Shown in pieces: positions 46,538-59,440 of a stretch of DNA of 64,000 nucleotides. The notes under the pieces were generated by a model that was given only the letters and a program-made list of their open reading frames with translations, had not been told where the DNA came from and ran no database searches. Within the stretch, counting starts at the first letter, position 1, and each line of letters starts with the position of its first letter. Position numbers and translations under genes: made by a program. Source of the stretch: Theropithecus gelada (Eukaryota > Chordata > Mammalia > Primates > Cercopithecidae); contig NC_037674.1 of the NCBI RefSeq assembly GCF_003255815.1, positions 1,820,365 through 1,884,364 of the forward strand, written 5' to 3'.

Positions 46538-47511
46538 ATATACCCAGTCTCAGTACTATAATATGAACTACAGTAGTTGTTAGATATTATTGGTAGAATT
46601 CATAATTTAATATTAAACATAATTATAATTTATCATTTTGCATATATATAATTTTATTCTTTCATCCATATGTGAGCATCAAGAAATGCTCCAATGGATA
46701 TCTGAAAATCAAACACATTCCTATCTGTAATATTCCTCCTCATAATGACGTGGGTCAACTCCCCTGACCATATGGCAACTCCAGTTTTAGCCATCAGGTT
46801 TACTGGCATGAGAAACCCAAAGTGACAAAGCAACAATAGCTTTACTGTTATTGAGGTTATTAATGTGCCTACTTGTGGGAGTGTCCTTTTTCTGAGAACC
46901 AGGACAAGTATACCCAAAATACTGATTTTTTTATTATTCACTGTTAACATTAAGGTTCACACTTTGTGTTGCAAATTCTATGGCATTTGAAAAATGTACA
47001 ATGACATATCTGTACTTGAGAACAAGTATAGTATAATAGTAACATATTCTGTGTGTATTACAGTATCATACAGAGTAGTTTCACTGCCCTAAACTCCTCC
47101 TGTTCTTAATCTATTCATGCCTCCTTCTCTCCCCATGAAGCTTTGAGAACCATTAATCTCTTCTTACCGTCTCCATCATTTTGCCTTTCCAGAATGTCAC
47201 ATAGTTGACATTCTGTACCCTGCCAAAACTGGGTTCTTGGGTTCTTGTGCTGAGCAGTATGCATTTAAGAACATTCCATGAATTTCTGTGACTTGATAGC
47301 TTATCCCTTTTTATCTCTGAATAATCTTTCATAGTATGAATGTGCCACAGTATGTTTAGACACTCAATTATTGAAGGATCTCTTGGCTGCTTTCAAGTTT
47401 TGACAGTTATGGATATAACTACTACAAACATTTGTGTGCAGATTTTTGTGTGGACATACATTTTCGACTCAAATTAATAAATACCAAGAAGCATGATTGT
47501 AGATTAAACAG

Positions 47512-47868
47512 TGTATTAGTCTGTTTTCATGCTGCTAATAAAGACATACCTGAGACCAGGTCATTTATAAAGGAAAGAGATTTCATTGACTCAGTTCCAC
47601 ATGGCTGGGTAGGGCTCATAATAATCATGGCAGAAGGCAAATAAGTAGCAAAGTCATGTCTTACATGGCGGCAGGCAAAAGAGCTTGTGCAGGGAAACTC
47701 CCATTTATAAAATCATCAGATCTCATGAGACTTATTCACTACCATGAGAACAGTATGGGGGAAACCACCCCTATGATTCAATTATCTCCACCTGGCAAAA
47801 CCCTTGGTACATGGAGATTACTACAGTTCAAGATGAGATTTGGGTGGGGACACAGCCAAACCATATCA
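47512..47868 (-). mobile_element. THE1-type LTR (ERVL-MaLR), solo, antisense
   Basis: Plus strand begins TGTATTAGTCTGTTTTCATG and ends GCCAAACCATATCA. GAGATTTGGGTGGGGACACA and TACATGGCGGCAGGCAAAAG are typical of THE1B/C. 357 bp is full length. The flanks AACAG / AATGG could be a decayed 5-bp target duplication. Confidence 0.9.
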
Positions 47869-48167
47869 AATGGTAAGAGTATCTTCAATTTTATAAGAAA
47901 CTGCCAAACTGTCTTTCAAAGTGGCTGGACCGCTTTGCCTCCCAGCCAGCAATGAATGAGAGTTTCTGTTGCTCTATATTTCAGTCAGCATTTCGTGTTG
48001 CCTGTGTTTTCGATGTAGCCAATCTCACAGGTGTGTAGGGGCATAGCATTGATGTTTTATTTGTAATTCCACGAGGACATGTGATGCTGAGCATCTTTTC
48101 ATATGCTTATTTGCCATCTGTGTTTCTTCTTTAGTGTGGTGTCTATTCAGGTCTTTTGCCCAATTTT

Positions 48168-49684
48168 ATTTATTTTTATTTTTGTTTTATTTTAAATTCT
48201 GGGATACATGTGTAAGATGTCCACATTTGTTACAAAGGTGAATGTTAGCCATGGTGGTTTGCTGCACCTATCAACCCATCAACTAGCTATTTTTTATGCT
48301 GTCCTTCCTACCCCCTCCCCGAGATACTCCCCAGTATGTGTTGTTCCCCTCTCTGTGTCTATGTGTTCACATTGTTCGCTCCCACTTACAAGTGAGAACA
48401 TGTGGTGCTTGGTTTTCTGTTCCTGCATTAGTTTGCTGAGGATAGTGGCTTCCAGCTGATCTATGTCCCTGCAAAGGATGTCATCTCACTCCTTTTTATG
48501 GCTGCATAGTATTCTATGGTGTATATGTACCACATTTCCTTTATCCAGTCTATTGTTGATGGGCATTTGGGTTGATCTTATGTCTTTGCTATTGTGAATA
48601 GTGCTGCAGTGAACATACATGTGCATGCATCTTTATAACAGACTAATTTGTATTCCTTTGGGTATATACAACAGAAAATGGGATTCTTGGGTCAAACGGT
48701 ATTTCTTGTTCTAGGTCTTTGAGGAATTGCCAGACTGTCTTCCACAATGGTTTAACTAACTTACATTCCTACCAATAGTGTAAAATTGTTCCTATCTCTC
48801 CACAGCCTCATCAGCATCTGTTGTTTCTTGACTTTTTAATAATTGCCATTCTGTTTGGCATGAGATGGTATCTCATTGTGGTTTTAATTTACATTTCTGT
48901 AATGCTCAGTGATGTTGAGCTTTTTTTCACATGTTTGTTGGCCACATAAATGTCTTCTTTTGAGAAGTGTCTGTTCATGTCTTTTCCCCACTTTTTAATG
49001 GTGTCATTTGATTTTTTCCTGTAAATTTGTTTAAGTTCCTTGTAGATTCTGGATATTAGACCTTTGTCAAATGGATAGATTGCAAAAGTTTTCTCCCATT
49101 CTGTAGGTTGTCTGTTCACTCTGATGATAGTTTCTTTTGCTGTGCATAAGCTCTTTAGTTTAATTAAATCCCATTTGTCAATTTTTGCTTTTACTTGCAA
49201 TTGCTTTGGACATTTTCATTATGAAATCTTTGCCCATGCTTATGTCTTGAATGGTATTGCCTAGATTTCCTCCTAGGGTTTTACATTTAAGTCTTTAATC
49301 CACCTTCAGTTAATTTTTGTGCAAAGTGTAAGTAAGGGGTCCAGTTTCAATTCTCTGCATATGGCTAGCCAGTTCCCCCAATACCATTTATTAAATAAAA
49401 GACCCTTTCTCCATTGCTTGTTTTGTCAAGCTTGTCAAAGATCAGATGGTTGTAGGTGTGCGGTCTTATTTCTGAGCTCTCTATTCTATTCTATTCCGTT
49501 GGTCTATGTGTCTGTTTTTGTACCAGCACCATGTTATTTTGCTTACTGTAGCCTTGTAGAATAGTTTAAAGTTGGGTAGCATGATGCCTCCAGCTTCGGT
49601 CTTTTTGCTTGTGAATGTCTAATTCTGTGAAGAATGTCAGTGGTAGTTTCATGGGAATAGCACTGAATCTATAAATTACTTTGG
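48168..49684 (-). mobile_element. Primate L1 (L1P), 5'-truncated, 1.5 kb
   Basis: L1P 3'UTR (CATGGTGGTTTGCTGCACCT) and ORF2 C-terminal half. The 14-bp repeat TTTTGCCCAATTTT (48154-48167) / TTTTGTCCAATTTT (49685-49698) is the target duplication. A 103-aa ORF2 remnant on the minus strand (48889-49200) keeps KKWGKDMNRHFS but has no intact domain. Confidence 0.88.
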
Positions 49685-50384
49685 TTTTGTCCAATTTTTA
49701 ATTGGGACATTTGTTTTTCTGTTGTTGAGTTTAAGGGTTTTTTTGGTTTATTTAATAGTTTGAAAATCAGTACTTTATCACATGTGTTTTGCAAAGATTT
49801 TCTGCCAGTCTGTGGCTTGTCTTTTCATTCTCTGAACAATGTCTTTCACAGGGCAGAAGTTTTTAATTTTAATGAAGTTCTACTTACTAATTTTTTGTCA
49901 TTAATAGTGCTTTTTTTTTGTTGTATCTAAAAAGTCAACACCAAGCCTAAGGTTGCCTAGGTTTTCTCCTATATTATCTTCTAAATGTTTCTATTTTAGC
50001 ATTTTACATTTAGGTGTATGATCCATTTTTAGTTAATTTTTATGAATTTTTATGAAGGTATGAGATCCCTCCCCCTCTCTCTCCATATCTACATCTGTAT
50101 CTATGAGGTATGCATATATATGTATATATATATGGGGCACGTATACATATGAGGCATATATATATACACACATATATTTGCATGTGGATGTCCAATTGTT
50201 TCAGCACCATTTGTTAAAAATTCTATCATTTCTGCATTGAATGGCCATTGCTATTTTGTCAAATATCTGTCAACTCCACTTGTGTGAGTCTTTCTCAGCT
50301 CATTGTTCTGTTCCCTATATACATTTGTGTATTATTTCACCAATACCACACCCTCTTGATAATTGTAGCTTTATGGGCAGTCTT

Positions 50385-51674
50385 TTATTTTTAACTTTTA
50401 TTTTAGGTTCAGAGGTACATGTGCAGGTTTGTTGTAAAGGGAAACTCATGTCATGGAGTTTGTTGTACAGATTATTTCATCACCCAGGTACTAAACCTAG
50501 TACCCAGTAGTTATTTTTCTTGGTCCTCTCTCCTCCCACCCTCCACTCTCAGGTAGGTCCCCACTGTCTCTTGGTCCTCTCTATGTGTTTACATGTTCTC
50601 ATCATTTAGCTCCCACTTATAAGTGAGAACACGTGGTACTTGATTTTCTTTCCTGCATTAGTTTGCTAAGGATAATGACCTCCAGCTCTATCCACGTTCC
50701 TGCAAAGGACATGCTCTTATGGCTGGATAGTATTCCGTGGTGTATGTGTACCACTTTTTTTTTTATCCAAACTACCATTGATGGGTATTTAGGTTGATTC
50801 CATGTTCTTTGTATTGTATAGCACTATTGTAATAGTGCTACAGTGAATACACAAGTTCATGTGACTTTATGATAGAATGATTTATAATGTAATGGGGTTA
50901 CTGGGTCAAATAGTAGTTCTGTTTTTAGCTCATTGAGAAATCACCATACTGATTTCCACAATGGTTGAAGTAGTTTATACTCCCACCAACAGTGTATAAA
51001 TAACCCCTTTTCTCTGCAACCTCACCACCATTATTTTTTGATTCAGAGCCATTCTGACTGGTGTGAGACAGTATCTCACTGTGGTTTTTATTTGCATTTC
51101 TCTAATGATCACTGATATTGAGCTTTTTATCACATGCTTGTTGGCTGCATGTATGTCTTCTTCTGAAAAGTGTCTATTCATGTGCTTTGCCCACTTTTTA
51201 ATGGGGTTGGTTTTTTTTTTTTGGTTTTTTTTGGTCAATTTAAGTTCCTTACAGATTCTGAATATTAGACCTTTATCAGATACATAGTTTGCCAAATTTT
51301 TTCCTATTCTGTAGGTTGTCTGTTTACTCTGTTAATGGTTCCTTTTGCTGTGCAGAAGCTCTTGAGTTTAATTAGATTCCATTTCTTAATTTTTGCTTTT
51401 GTCGTGATTGCTTTTGGTGCCTTTATCATGAAATCTGCTGATTCCTGTGTCAAGAATGATATTGCCTAGGAGCTTCTGGGCTGAGACTATGGGGTTTCCT
51501 AGATATAGGATCATATCATCTGCAAACAGAGATAGTTTGACTTCCTCTCTTCTTATTTAGATGCCCCTGATTTCTTTCTCTTGCCTGATGGCCCTGGCCA
51601 GGACTTCCAATGCTATGTTGAATAGGAGTGGTGAGAGCGGACTTCCTTGTCTTGGGCTGGTTTTCAAGGGGAAT
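50385..51674 (-). mobile_element. Primate L1 (L1P), truncated and internally deleted
   Basis: L1P 3'UTR (GTACATGTGCAGGTTTGTTG) and ORF2. At about 51470 (ATTGCCTAGG|AGCTTCTGGGCTG) it jumps from the ORF2 C-terminal part to reverse-transcriptase sequence, a loss of roughly 1 kb. The 17-bp repeat GCTTTATGGGCAGTCTT (50368-50384) / GCTTTATAAGAAGTCTT (51675-51691) flanks it. A 106-aa ORF2 remnant is at 50975-51295 (minus). Confidence 0.85.
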
Positions 51675-53231
51675 GCTTTATAAGAAGTCTTGAAGTTGGG
51701 TAGTGTCAGTCCTCAGTCCTCTGACTTTGTTTTTCTCCTTCAGCCTTTTGTTGGCTAGTTTGGCCCTCTTGCCTTTCCATATAAACTTTAGAATTAGTTA
51801 GTCAACATTTAGAGAACAATTTGCTGGAATTTTGATTGGTATTATGTTTAATCTATAGATCAAGTTAGAAAGAACTGACGTCTTGGGAGTGTTGAGTTTT
51901 CCTGTTCATGCACCGGAAATATCTCTCTATTTAGATCTTTGATTTATTTCATCGAGGTTGTAATTTTGTAGTTTTTCTCACATAGATCTTCTATAGGTTA
52001 GATTTATTCCTAAGTATTTCATTTTTCTGCCAATGATCGAATAGTTTTAAGTTATATTATTCTTTTATTGTTTACCATAGATATTATAGTAGGCATTCTT
52101 TTAGTAGAGTCTAATATGTATTATAATTGTCCTACTTCATAATTATCATTAATTTTAACTCTACATACATTTAAAACCCTGCAAGTTATTATAATTAGCA
52201 TAGAAGTATGTTTTACACATTCAATATTCATTTAGATTTACTGACATATTTACCACTCATGTAGTTCTTAATTTTTTTATACACTACCATGTTTCTCTTA
52301 GCAATTATATTATCTATGGGAAGGATTCCTTTCAGTATCTCTTAGTGCAAGTGTACTGACAACAATTTCTCTAAGTTTTTTGCCTGATATGTCTTTATTT
52401 TTCCTTCAAAAGTGAAGCATGTTTTCACTGAGAATAGAATTATTTGTTGGCATGTACTTTCTTTCATCACTTTAAAGATCAGCTTCCAGTGCCGCCTTTG
52501 TAGTCCTTTTCCTGTTAAGAAGTCAATCACCGTCAGTCTTATTGCTGCTCTTTGAAGTTAATTTGTGCATTTTGGGGATGTGTGTACAATTTTTCCTTTG
52601 ATTCTGATTTCCAAAACTTTTACTATGGTGTCATTTTCTTTTTTTTTTTTTTTAAAGATGCTTTGGTTTCATAGTTCCTGTGAATTTGTGGCTTAATCTC
52701 TTTTTACCAATTTTAGAAATGCCTTCTTAGCCATTATCTCTTCAAATATCGCTTCCACACCATTTGATCTCTTCTCTCCTTCTGGAACTTTAACTAGAAC
52801 TATCTTATGCCTATTTCACCACAGTCTTAGTCTTTTATTCTCTTTTCTGGGTTTCCGTACTTCATTTTTTCCCATGCTTCTGTCTGGTTATCTCTTACTG
52901 ACCTATCTTCCATGTAACCATTTCTCTCTTCACCGGATCCTATCTGCCATTTGGCCCATAGTTTGGGTTCTTTATTTGCCATTGAATTTTTTATTTTCCA
53001 TTTAATTAGCTCATATAGATTTTCATTCTCTGAAGTCTTTTTCTATCTTGTCATCTATGTCAAGTATATTAATCAAAGTTTTGTTAAAGTCTGCATATGA
53101 TAACTCTAATATCTGGATCACCATCGTTATGATTTTATCACTAGTTTTTTAGGTTCCAGGTCCTGGTATGTTTTTTAAATTTGATTTAATGCCAGAGATG
53201 TGCTTTAAAATACAAAAATCCTAGATCAATA

Positions 53232-53405
53232 CTGTGCAATAGAACTTTCTATGAAAATGGAAATGTTCTATGTGTATGTCGTCCGATATGGTAACTATTA
53301 GCCACACGGAGCATTTGAACAGTTGAATTGTGATTAGTGTGTTGGAGGAAGCAATTTTTAATTTCATTTACTTTTAGTAAATTTAAATGTGAATAGCCAC
53401 ATGTG
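53232..53405. mobile_element. hAT-Charlie-type MER element, family not named
   Basis: TGTGCAATAGAACTTTCTAT at one side and GAATAGCCACATGTGGCTT at the other match a common short mammalian DNA transposon recalled from consensus (GCTGTCCAATAGAACTTTCT ... AGCCACATGTGGCTA). Confidence 0.6.
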
Positions 53406-56400
53406 GCTTGGGGCTGACGTTGGTCAGCATGGTTCTAGATGAAGTTTCTTGCCTGGCACTGTGTAGTAAATGTTGCACATGCTCTGGGTGATATTTCTTC
53501 TACCAGAGAGCACAGTGTTTAGCTCGCAGCAGGAGGTAGAGCGGGAAAAGATCACTTTAACGTGATCAGGCGCCGAGCTGCGGTCCAGCATGTCTTTGCT
53601 CTCTCTCCGGTTACCCTGCCTCTTAGTTTGTGGTTCCCCAGGGTCATGCACGAAAGCCCAGTGTGAGAACCTGGGCCTCTCCACCTTGCCCAGTTCCGAA
53701 TCCCAGTTTTTGTTTCCTGGAATGATGGGAACCCTGGTGGCTCTCCTCAGCCTTCCAGCCTGTCACGACCTGCCGGCTACTCAGCTTCTCTGCCTCTTGG
53801 CCTGTGCTGCTCAGGAACCAGCAAAGGGCTTAGGAGAGTAACGGGTCAAACTCTTGAAATCACTTTTCTGCACTTCTTTTTTCCAGGATCTTGGCCTCGC
53901 AGGCCCTGGCCGTGAGGATCAGGCAGCCCTGATCCTCCATTTTCATCTCATTAGGTCTGCCAGCCTAATGAAAGCTCTTCTCAGCCTTGAGCCCTCCACA
54001 GCTGCTTCCTGTTCAGCTTCACAGCCTCTGCCCCACACAGCTCAGGAATCATCAACTGGGCTGCCTTAGTGCAGACCCTGAGATAAATGTTACAGTAAAA
54101 GTCATTTATTTGGAGGCTGCAAGGGACACTGGTCATGGCATGGGGAAGTGATAGAGATGGGAGGGCAGCTAATAAATTTATTTTATTAAGCCAGTTACCA
54201 CAGGAAGCAACTGGGGCTGAACTCTTCAGGAAAACTCTGGAAAATGGCTCAAAACACCTGTCTCACATTTGTCTTACTTCATTTTTGAGGGATCTAGGGG
54301 GTTTTTGCACCGACTCCCAAGGGCTGCGTTGGGAGGGAGGTGGTGTCTGAATCCCCACCCTACCTCCACCTCAGGTCCAGCCTGCCACCACTTAGAAGAG
54401 CCTTCTGAGCTTCCTCAAACCCCAAATTGTCAGGCACTGAGATGCACACACAGACATTGGAGGTCTGCTGGAGCATACCCAAAGGCTGCCAGCTGCAGCA
54501 GAGCAAACGTGACATGGAAGGTCAGGTTCACCTCAATGAATTTGTTTTCCTTCCAGGATTTCAGTCCCTTCAGTCCTGCATACTTTAAGAGCTCTAAAAC
54601 GCCCTCATACATATATAGGTTTTTTTTGTTCTATTTTTATCCGTTTATTTTCTGCTTGTTCTAAGTGGGAAGATGGGTCTCCTGAAAGCTAGTCAGTCAT
54701 AGCTGACAAGTGGAAAGCTAGGTTGTTATATTTTGGACACTAAAAGTATTTTACTGAATGATTTATGGGCCTGAACACTAAAATATCTTTTTATTGATTT
54801 GGAATTTGGATAACTGTTATCCAATTTGTACCAGTGAAATGAGAGTATTTTAAAGACCATCAAGCAATTCTCAACAAACACAGACCCACTGGAGACCCAC
54901 TTCCTCATTTCAGTGACCTACTGATGTACGTCCCTTCCAATTAACTGTGTCTCCTACTGTATTTGTTTATTTTTTCATATGTGATTGTCTATGAAAAATT
55001 AAAGAAACAGAGTAAAATCTTCCAATATCATCCTTCCACACAGTTCATTGATGGAATCACTTTGAGAACAAAATGGCAATTGCTACGTGCGCGGAGAGTC
55101 CTCCCTGATGCGTGGTGTTTGTGCTTGCACAATTGTAATGGTCCTGGGCTTGCTGCCAGGCCACAGTCAGGCTCTGTTGCTGAGAGATCCTGGCCTCTAA
55201 CTTGCTGAGAGCTCAGTTTCCCTTTTGGGTACTGCTGTTGGTGTCAGTTCTCATGCTCTCTGAAGCATCTACCACATCTTGGCTGTGTTTTACTACTGAT
55301 TGACAACTGCCAATGTACATCTTCTCTTGGCATCCCTGGAACTCCCCACTTAGGTACTTCCTTGTTCCCCAGACGGGCTGCCCCTACCTCCTGCCTCATG
55401 CTCTGTGCAAAATTCTATCAGCACAGACCATGCCGAGCAGCTGGATGTGCATCAGGGACCATAAGTAGAGAGTTTCTGTGGACTGTCAGAGGCCACTGGG
55501 CAACAGGCAAGCAGCCGCCTTCATAGCAAGTTCAGGGAATGTGGACTAAGGAAGGAGGAATTTGGAGGAACAGCTTCCACCAAGCATTTTTGGTCATACA
55601 TACTAACAGTAAAATATAATTCAATTCTACCCATATATACATTATGCTTTTTATAAAATGCACTAATGCAAATGAGATTTTTTTAATGTTCAAAAAAAAA
55701 AAGAAAAAAGCTCTCATTTCCTACCTCCAGTGGACAATTTTGATGACCTCTTGGGGAAACCATTAACGTAGACAAGAAGAAAGCCAGGTACCAGGAAACC
55801 CAAAGGCACTGCAACTGGAAAAGTGCCATTGTAAAGCAGCCCAAGGTCAGTCCTTGGGGTAGAAGTGACAACAGGCTGAGAGACCAATGTGTGCCAAGTT
55901 CCACAGGATGCAATCACTGAACTAGCTTCCCCCAGGACAGAATCCAATTTCAGAGGAGCTTAATGAAGCCCCGTAAGCAGAATGGTTAATGAGCAGCTTC
56001 CAGTTGAAGTGGAATGTGTAGAGAATGTGTTGTTTCCAGGGAGCAAAGCCAAAGAGATCCTGAGCTTGCACTGAGTTAGTTTCTTTGCCTTCGAAACCTT
56101 ACATTCAATGCAATATATATTCCACTGCGCAGATATGTTTGTATCTGTTTTCCAACACGGAACATCAGGGTGGATTTTCTATCTGCTGGGGTGCAATTCA
56201 ATCTCATTTGACTTACAGCAGAAGTAAGTATAGCATAACTTTTATGTCCCATCGTTTAAATTGAATGAGTCAAAATCTGATATTGGCTTTTGCAGTTAAT
56301 GTTGAATTGGGAAAGAAAACGAAGCCACGGATGGTAGTTGTAAATGCTAGCATAGATTTGCAGGGGAGCCTTGCACGGATGCCTCTGCCGTCCAGCGTTT

Positions 56401-57007
56401 CTCACACCATCTATATTTGGCAGCAGTAGTAAAAATGTGACTAGGACTGTGAAGGTGCCGCCAATATTTGTGCTCCTTTTGACCAAAGTCAAAACTCAGT
56501 GCAGGATCCCCCATAGGAGGAGATGTTACAAGGCTCCTTGTCAATCTTCGTGCAGAGGGGAGGCACCGTGCTGCGTGCTGCCACCTGACCCTCCTTCTCA
56601 TCAAATGGAGAGCACCAGGTAGCTTCCGACTTACGTATCTTTATTCCTGGTGCTTATCTGTTAATACCACACACCTGACAGGTTGACATCCCCGAGTTCC
56701 TGGAGTGAGAACACCTGCAATTATTCCCCAACCAGGGCACTGGAGCCAAGAGAAAGTGGCCTCTGCTCCATTCACAGTCGTGTGCATCTGACCCATTGTG
56801 ACAAGATCCGAGAGAGTCTGACTCCACCTTAGGAGAGGATGTTTTGTCCTAGGAGTGTCTGCTTTCCCTTTCCTTGGAAGCTGGTATGCAAATATGTTAT
56901 GAATATTAGGCAAAAAAATGTGATTATCATCATTTTTGTATCTAGTTTTTTTCCACTTTCTGTCCACCTATAAATTTGGCACCAATAAGTTTGAAAATAA
57001 GAGTTCT
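53406..57007. other. Unassigned 3.6 kb, GC-moderate, no recognised gene
   Basis: The longest stretch without a named repeat. 53600-54070 and 55080-55500 are GC-richer. Acceptor-like CTTCTTTTTTCCAG at 53886 and TTTTCCTTCCAG at 54557 have no paired donor that yields an obvious coding exon. Open frames are 131 aa or less and unrecognised. Old repeats too decayed to name are likely. Confidence 0.3.
55714..55947 (-). other. Unidentified 77-aa open frame
   Basis: Free of low-complexity sequence, with a hydrophobic stretch (VPLGFLVPGFLLVYVNG) in its second half. A donor-like GGAG|GTAGGAAA follows the Ser-Thr-Gly part on the minus strand. No family recognised, no conserved motif; chance is the default view. 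Confidence 0.2.
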
Positions 57008-57291
57008 GGCAGGGTGCAGTGGCTCATGCCTGTAACTCCAGCACTTTAGGGTCCATGCAGGAGGATCAGTTGAGGCCAGTAATTTGAGAACACCTAGTGT
57101 CTCACTAGGAGCAACCTAGTGAGACCCTCAACTGTGCAAACATTTTTTTAAAAATTAGCCAGGTGTGGTAGTACACACCTGTGGTGATAGCTGCTGGGAA
57201 AGCTGAGGCAGGAGGATCGCCTGAGCCCAGGCTGCTATGAGCTATGATTGCGCCACTGCCTTCCAGCCTGGATGACAGAGCAAGACCCTGT
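57008..57291 (+). mobile_element. AluJ
   Basis: GGCAGGGTGCAGTGGCTCAT to GACAGAGCAAGACCCTGTG, both arms, divergent. Confidence 0.9.
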
Positions 57292-57493
57292 GGAAAAGAA
57301 AGAAAAGAAAGAAGGAAGGAAGGAGGGAGGGAGGGAGGAAGGAAGGAGGGAAGGGGAAGGGGAAGAGGAGAAGGAAGGAGAAAGAAAGCGAGAAAGCAGA
57401 AAGAAAGCAAGAAAGATAGCAGGAAAGAAGAAAAGAAAGCAAGGAAGGAAGGAAGGAGGGAAGGAAGGAAGGAAGGAAGGAAGGAAGAAAGGA

Positions 57494-57537
<44 letters not shown>

Positions 57538-57650
57538 GAAAGAAAGAAAGAAAGAAAGAAAAGAAAGAGAAGAGAAAGAAAGAAGAAAGTAAAGAAAGAG
57601 AAGAGAAAAAAAGAAAAAAGAAGAAAAAAAGAAAGAAAAAGAAAGGAAGA
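57292..57650. repeat. Purine-rich (GAAA)n/(GGAA)n tract, 359 bp
   Basis: Starts at the AluJ tail. 57292-57388 (97 nt) and 57441-57589 (149 nt) contain no pyrimidine; only seven pyrimidines occur in the rest. Composition shifts from GGAA/GGGA-rich (left) to pure GAAA (centre right). Long Lys/Arg/Glu frames on the plus strand and Ser/Leu/Phe/Pro frames on the minus strand are artefacts. Confidence 0.97.
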
Positions 57651-58199
57651 GTTCTGTTTATATATTTGAGAGCATTAGGAAACTAGTCACAAAATGATCA
57701 GGGTTTTCATGGGCCTACAGTCAGCCTCCTTTTATCGTCTGGCCTCTGCTGTCTCAGGAATGTGCGGTGGGACAGCTGCAGAAGCCTTTCCCACACAGAG
57801 GCAGTCAGGGCTGTGCTGAGTGGCAGCTGTCTGCACGTTCCACCCAGGGACTTTAATGGGCTCAGGGCTGTGATCCTGTGAAAGGAGCAGCAAATGAGAT
57901 AAGGCTTCTGGTCACTGAGATTTCTGCCTGGACGTAATTTCCAGAACTTGGCGCAGGAAACGGGAATCCCAGTCCGGCAGCCTGGTTGAGCTGAGGAGCG
58001 GGAGAGGGTCCTCAGAGGCTGAGGTCATCATCACATGGTACAAGACTCTCAGAGTGGAGGCAGATACACAGAGAAGGAGCTGCAGACACAGGCTTGGGTG
58101 CAACTTAGACTCAACATCCGTCTGCATGTGCCTAGGGTAAAGCTCCACATGGACAGGCAAAGAAAAATGTGCAGGAAAGACTAACTACTGGGAAATCAA
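57651..58199. other. Unassigned spacer
   Basis: Mixed-composition DNA; an 82-aa minus frame (57912-58160) is unrecognised. Confidence 0.3.
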
Positions 58200-59440
58200 A
58201 ATTAAAAAAGAAAAGAAATCCTCAGAGATCACACAGGGCCAAGAATCATTTGAATTCCCCAAATCCAGACTGGAGAAAACTTGAATACCTGAGGTTTTCA
58301 GTAGGCCTCAGAAAGATGTCTTAGTAATGAGGCTAAACTAGACCTACAGGAATATCCGCCTGAATCCATCATGAACAAAACTCAAAAGCCAGTCTTGAAA
58401 ACATCAGACTTATCCACTGAGGCCAGCCAGAACAGTCACAGGAACCTTTGCAGGCATACAGCAAAGCCCAAACTAAAAGATGTAACGTTCACAATACGTG
58501 GCATTTCACTGTATGTAAATTATCCTCCATAAAAGTTGACTTTAAAGAAATCAAATATTTTCATCTCAACAGACACATTAAAAAATTAGTAAAACTTAAT
58601 ACCAGCTCATTAAAAAGCAAAAAATCATTTAGCAAGCTAGCAATAGGAGACAGCATCTTAAAGGCTACGATGGGGCATCAGGCTCTATTAACATCACAGT
58701 TAATAAGGAAGCACTAAGCACAAACCCTTTCAATCTTTAACATCTGCTATCAGCATTTGTATTTATCAGAATACTTGAGGTGCTGACCAGCAAAATAAGA
58801 CAATAGAACAAAATTAAAGATAGAGGGAAATGAACTTCTTACATAGTTACTGGCTGCGTATAAAGTCATATATTTAATAACGAAACTAATTAGAAAATTG
58901 ACGTTTTAAGAAAAGCTACCCTTTATAGTAACCAAGAACTCCAACTTTTTACAATTGAGTTGTATATCGTTCCTAAGCATATATGAAGGCCTAGGGGAGA
59001 AGATTAAAATTTTATTGAAAGGCATAGAGAAGACCTAAATAAATGCAGAAATATATTATGTTCATGGATGGCATTATTGTAAAGGTGGCATTTCTTCTCA
59101 AAGTGATAGTAAATTCAACATAATTCTAATTATTCAACAGGGCTCTTTCTAAAACCTGACCTGGTGATATTAAAATTCAAGGGCAGATAAGACAACTGAA
59201 GAAGAGAAGTAGGTAGGGACCCATTCGACCACATTTTGTATGTTACAGCAAAGCTATGGTAAAGAAAATGTGGTTCCAGGAAGGTCACTAGGTAATGGAC
59301 TGGACCAGAAATCCCAAAAATAAAGCAACAGAAGCACATGAGTATGGAGTGTGAGAGAGGTGGTGTCATAAATCAGAGAGGAAAGTGTGGATTTACTCAT
59401 TCATGACACTAGGATAACGGACCGTACATGCAAAAGCAAT

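Larger units (their letters stand above)
45260..46949. other. Largely non-repeat DNA around a candidate exon
   Basis: Apart from a MIR fragment, an A22 run (46166-46187) and a (CCTT)n tract, no repeat is recognised here. This is one of the longer unique-looking stretches in the window. 46370-46950 includes AT-rich parts. Confidence 0.35.
46950..53215 (-). mobile_element. Long old L1M, antisense, cut by THE1 LTR and two younger L1s
   Basis: 3'UTR 46960-47230 (GTATCATACAGAGTAGTTTC, CTTTCCAGAATGTCACATAG), ORF2 end 47280-48167, reverse transcriptase 49698-50384 and 51691-52040, then inter-ORF/5' sequence 52340-53200 (CAGTATCTCTTAGTGCAAGT) run in order. Interruptions are 47512-47868, 48168-49684 and 50385-51674, each with matching host sequence on both sides. 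A TA/CA-rich tract lies at 50108-50178. About 3.1 kb of host element remain. Confidence 0.8.

Noticed and set aside
41680..51295. Three minus-strand frames of 103-136 aa resembling the L1 ORF2 C-terminus
   Set aside because: Real L1 homology, but fragments of truncated, mutated L1s rather than genes; recorded under the L1 elements.
53886..54600. Acceptor-like TTCTTTTTTCCAG and TTTTCCTTCCAG sites
   Set aside because: No matching donor gives a plausible coding exon; such sites are common by chance.
57244..57669. 141-aa Lys/Arg/Glu-rich frame
   Set aside because: Direct reading of a GAAA/GGAA simple repeat.
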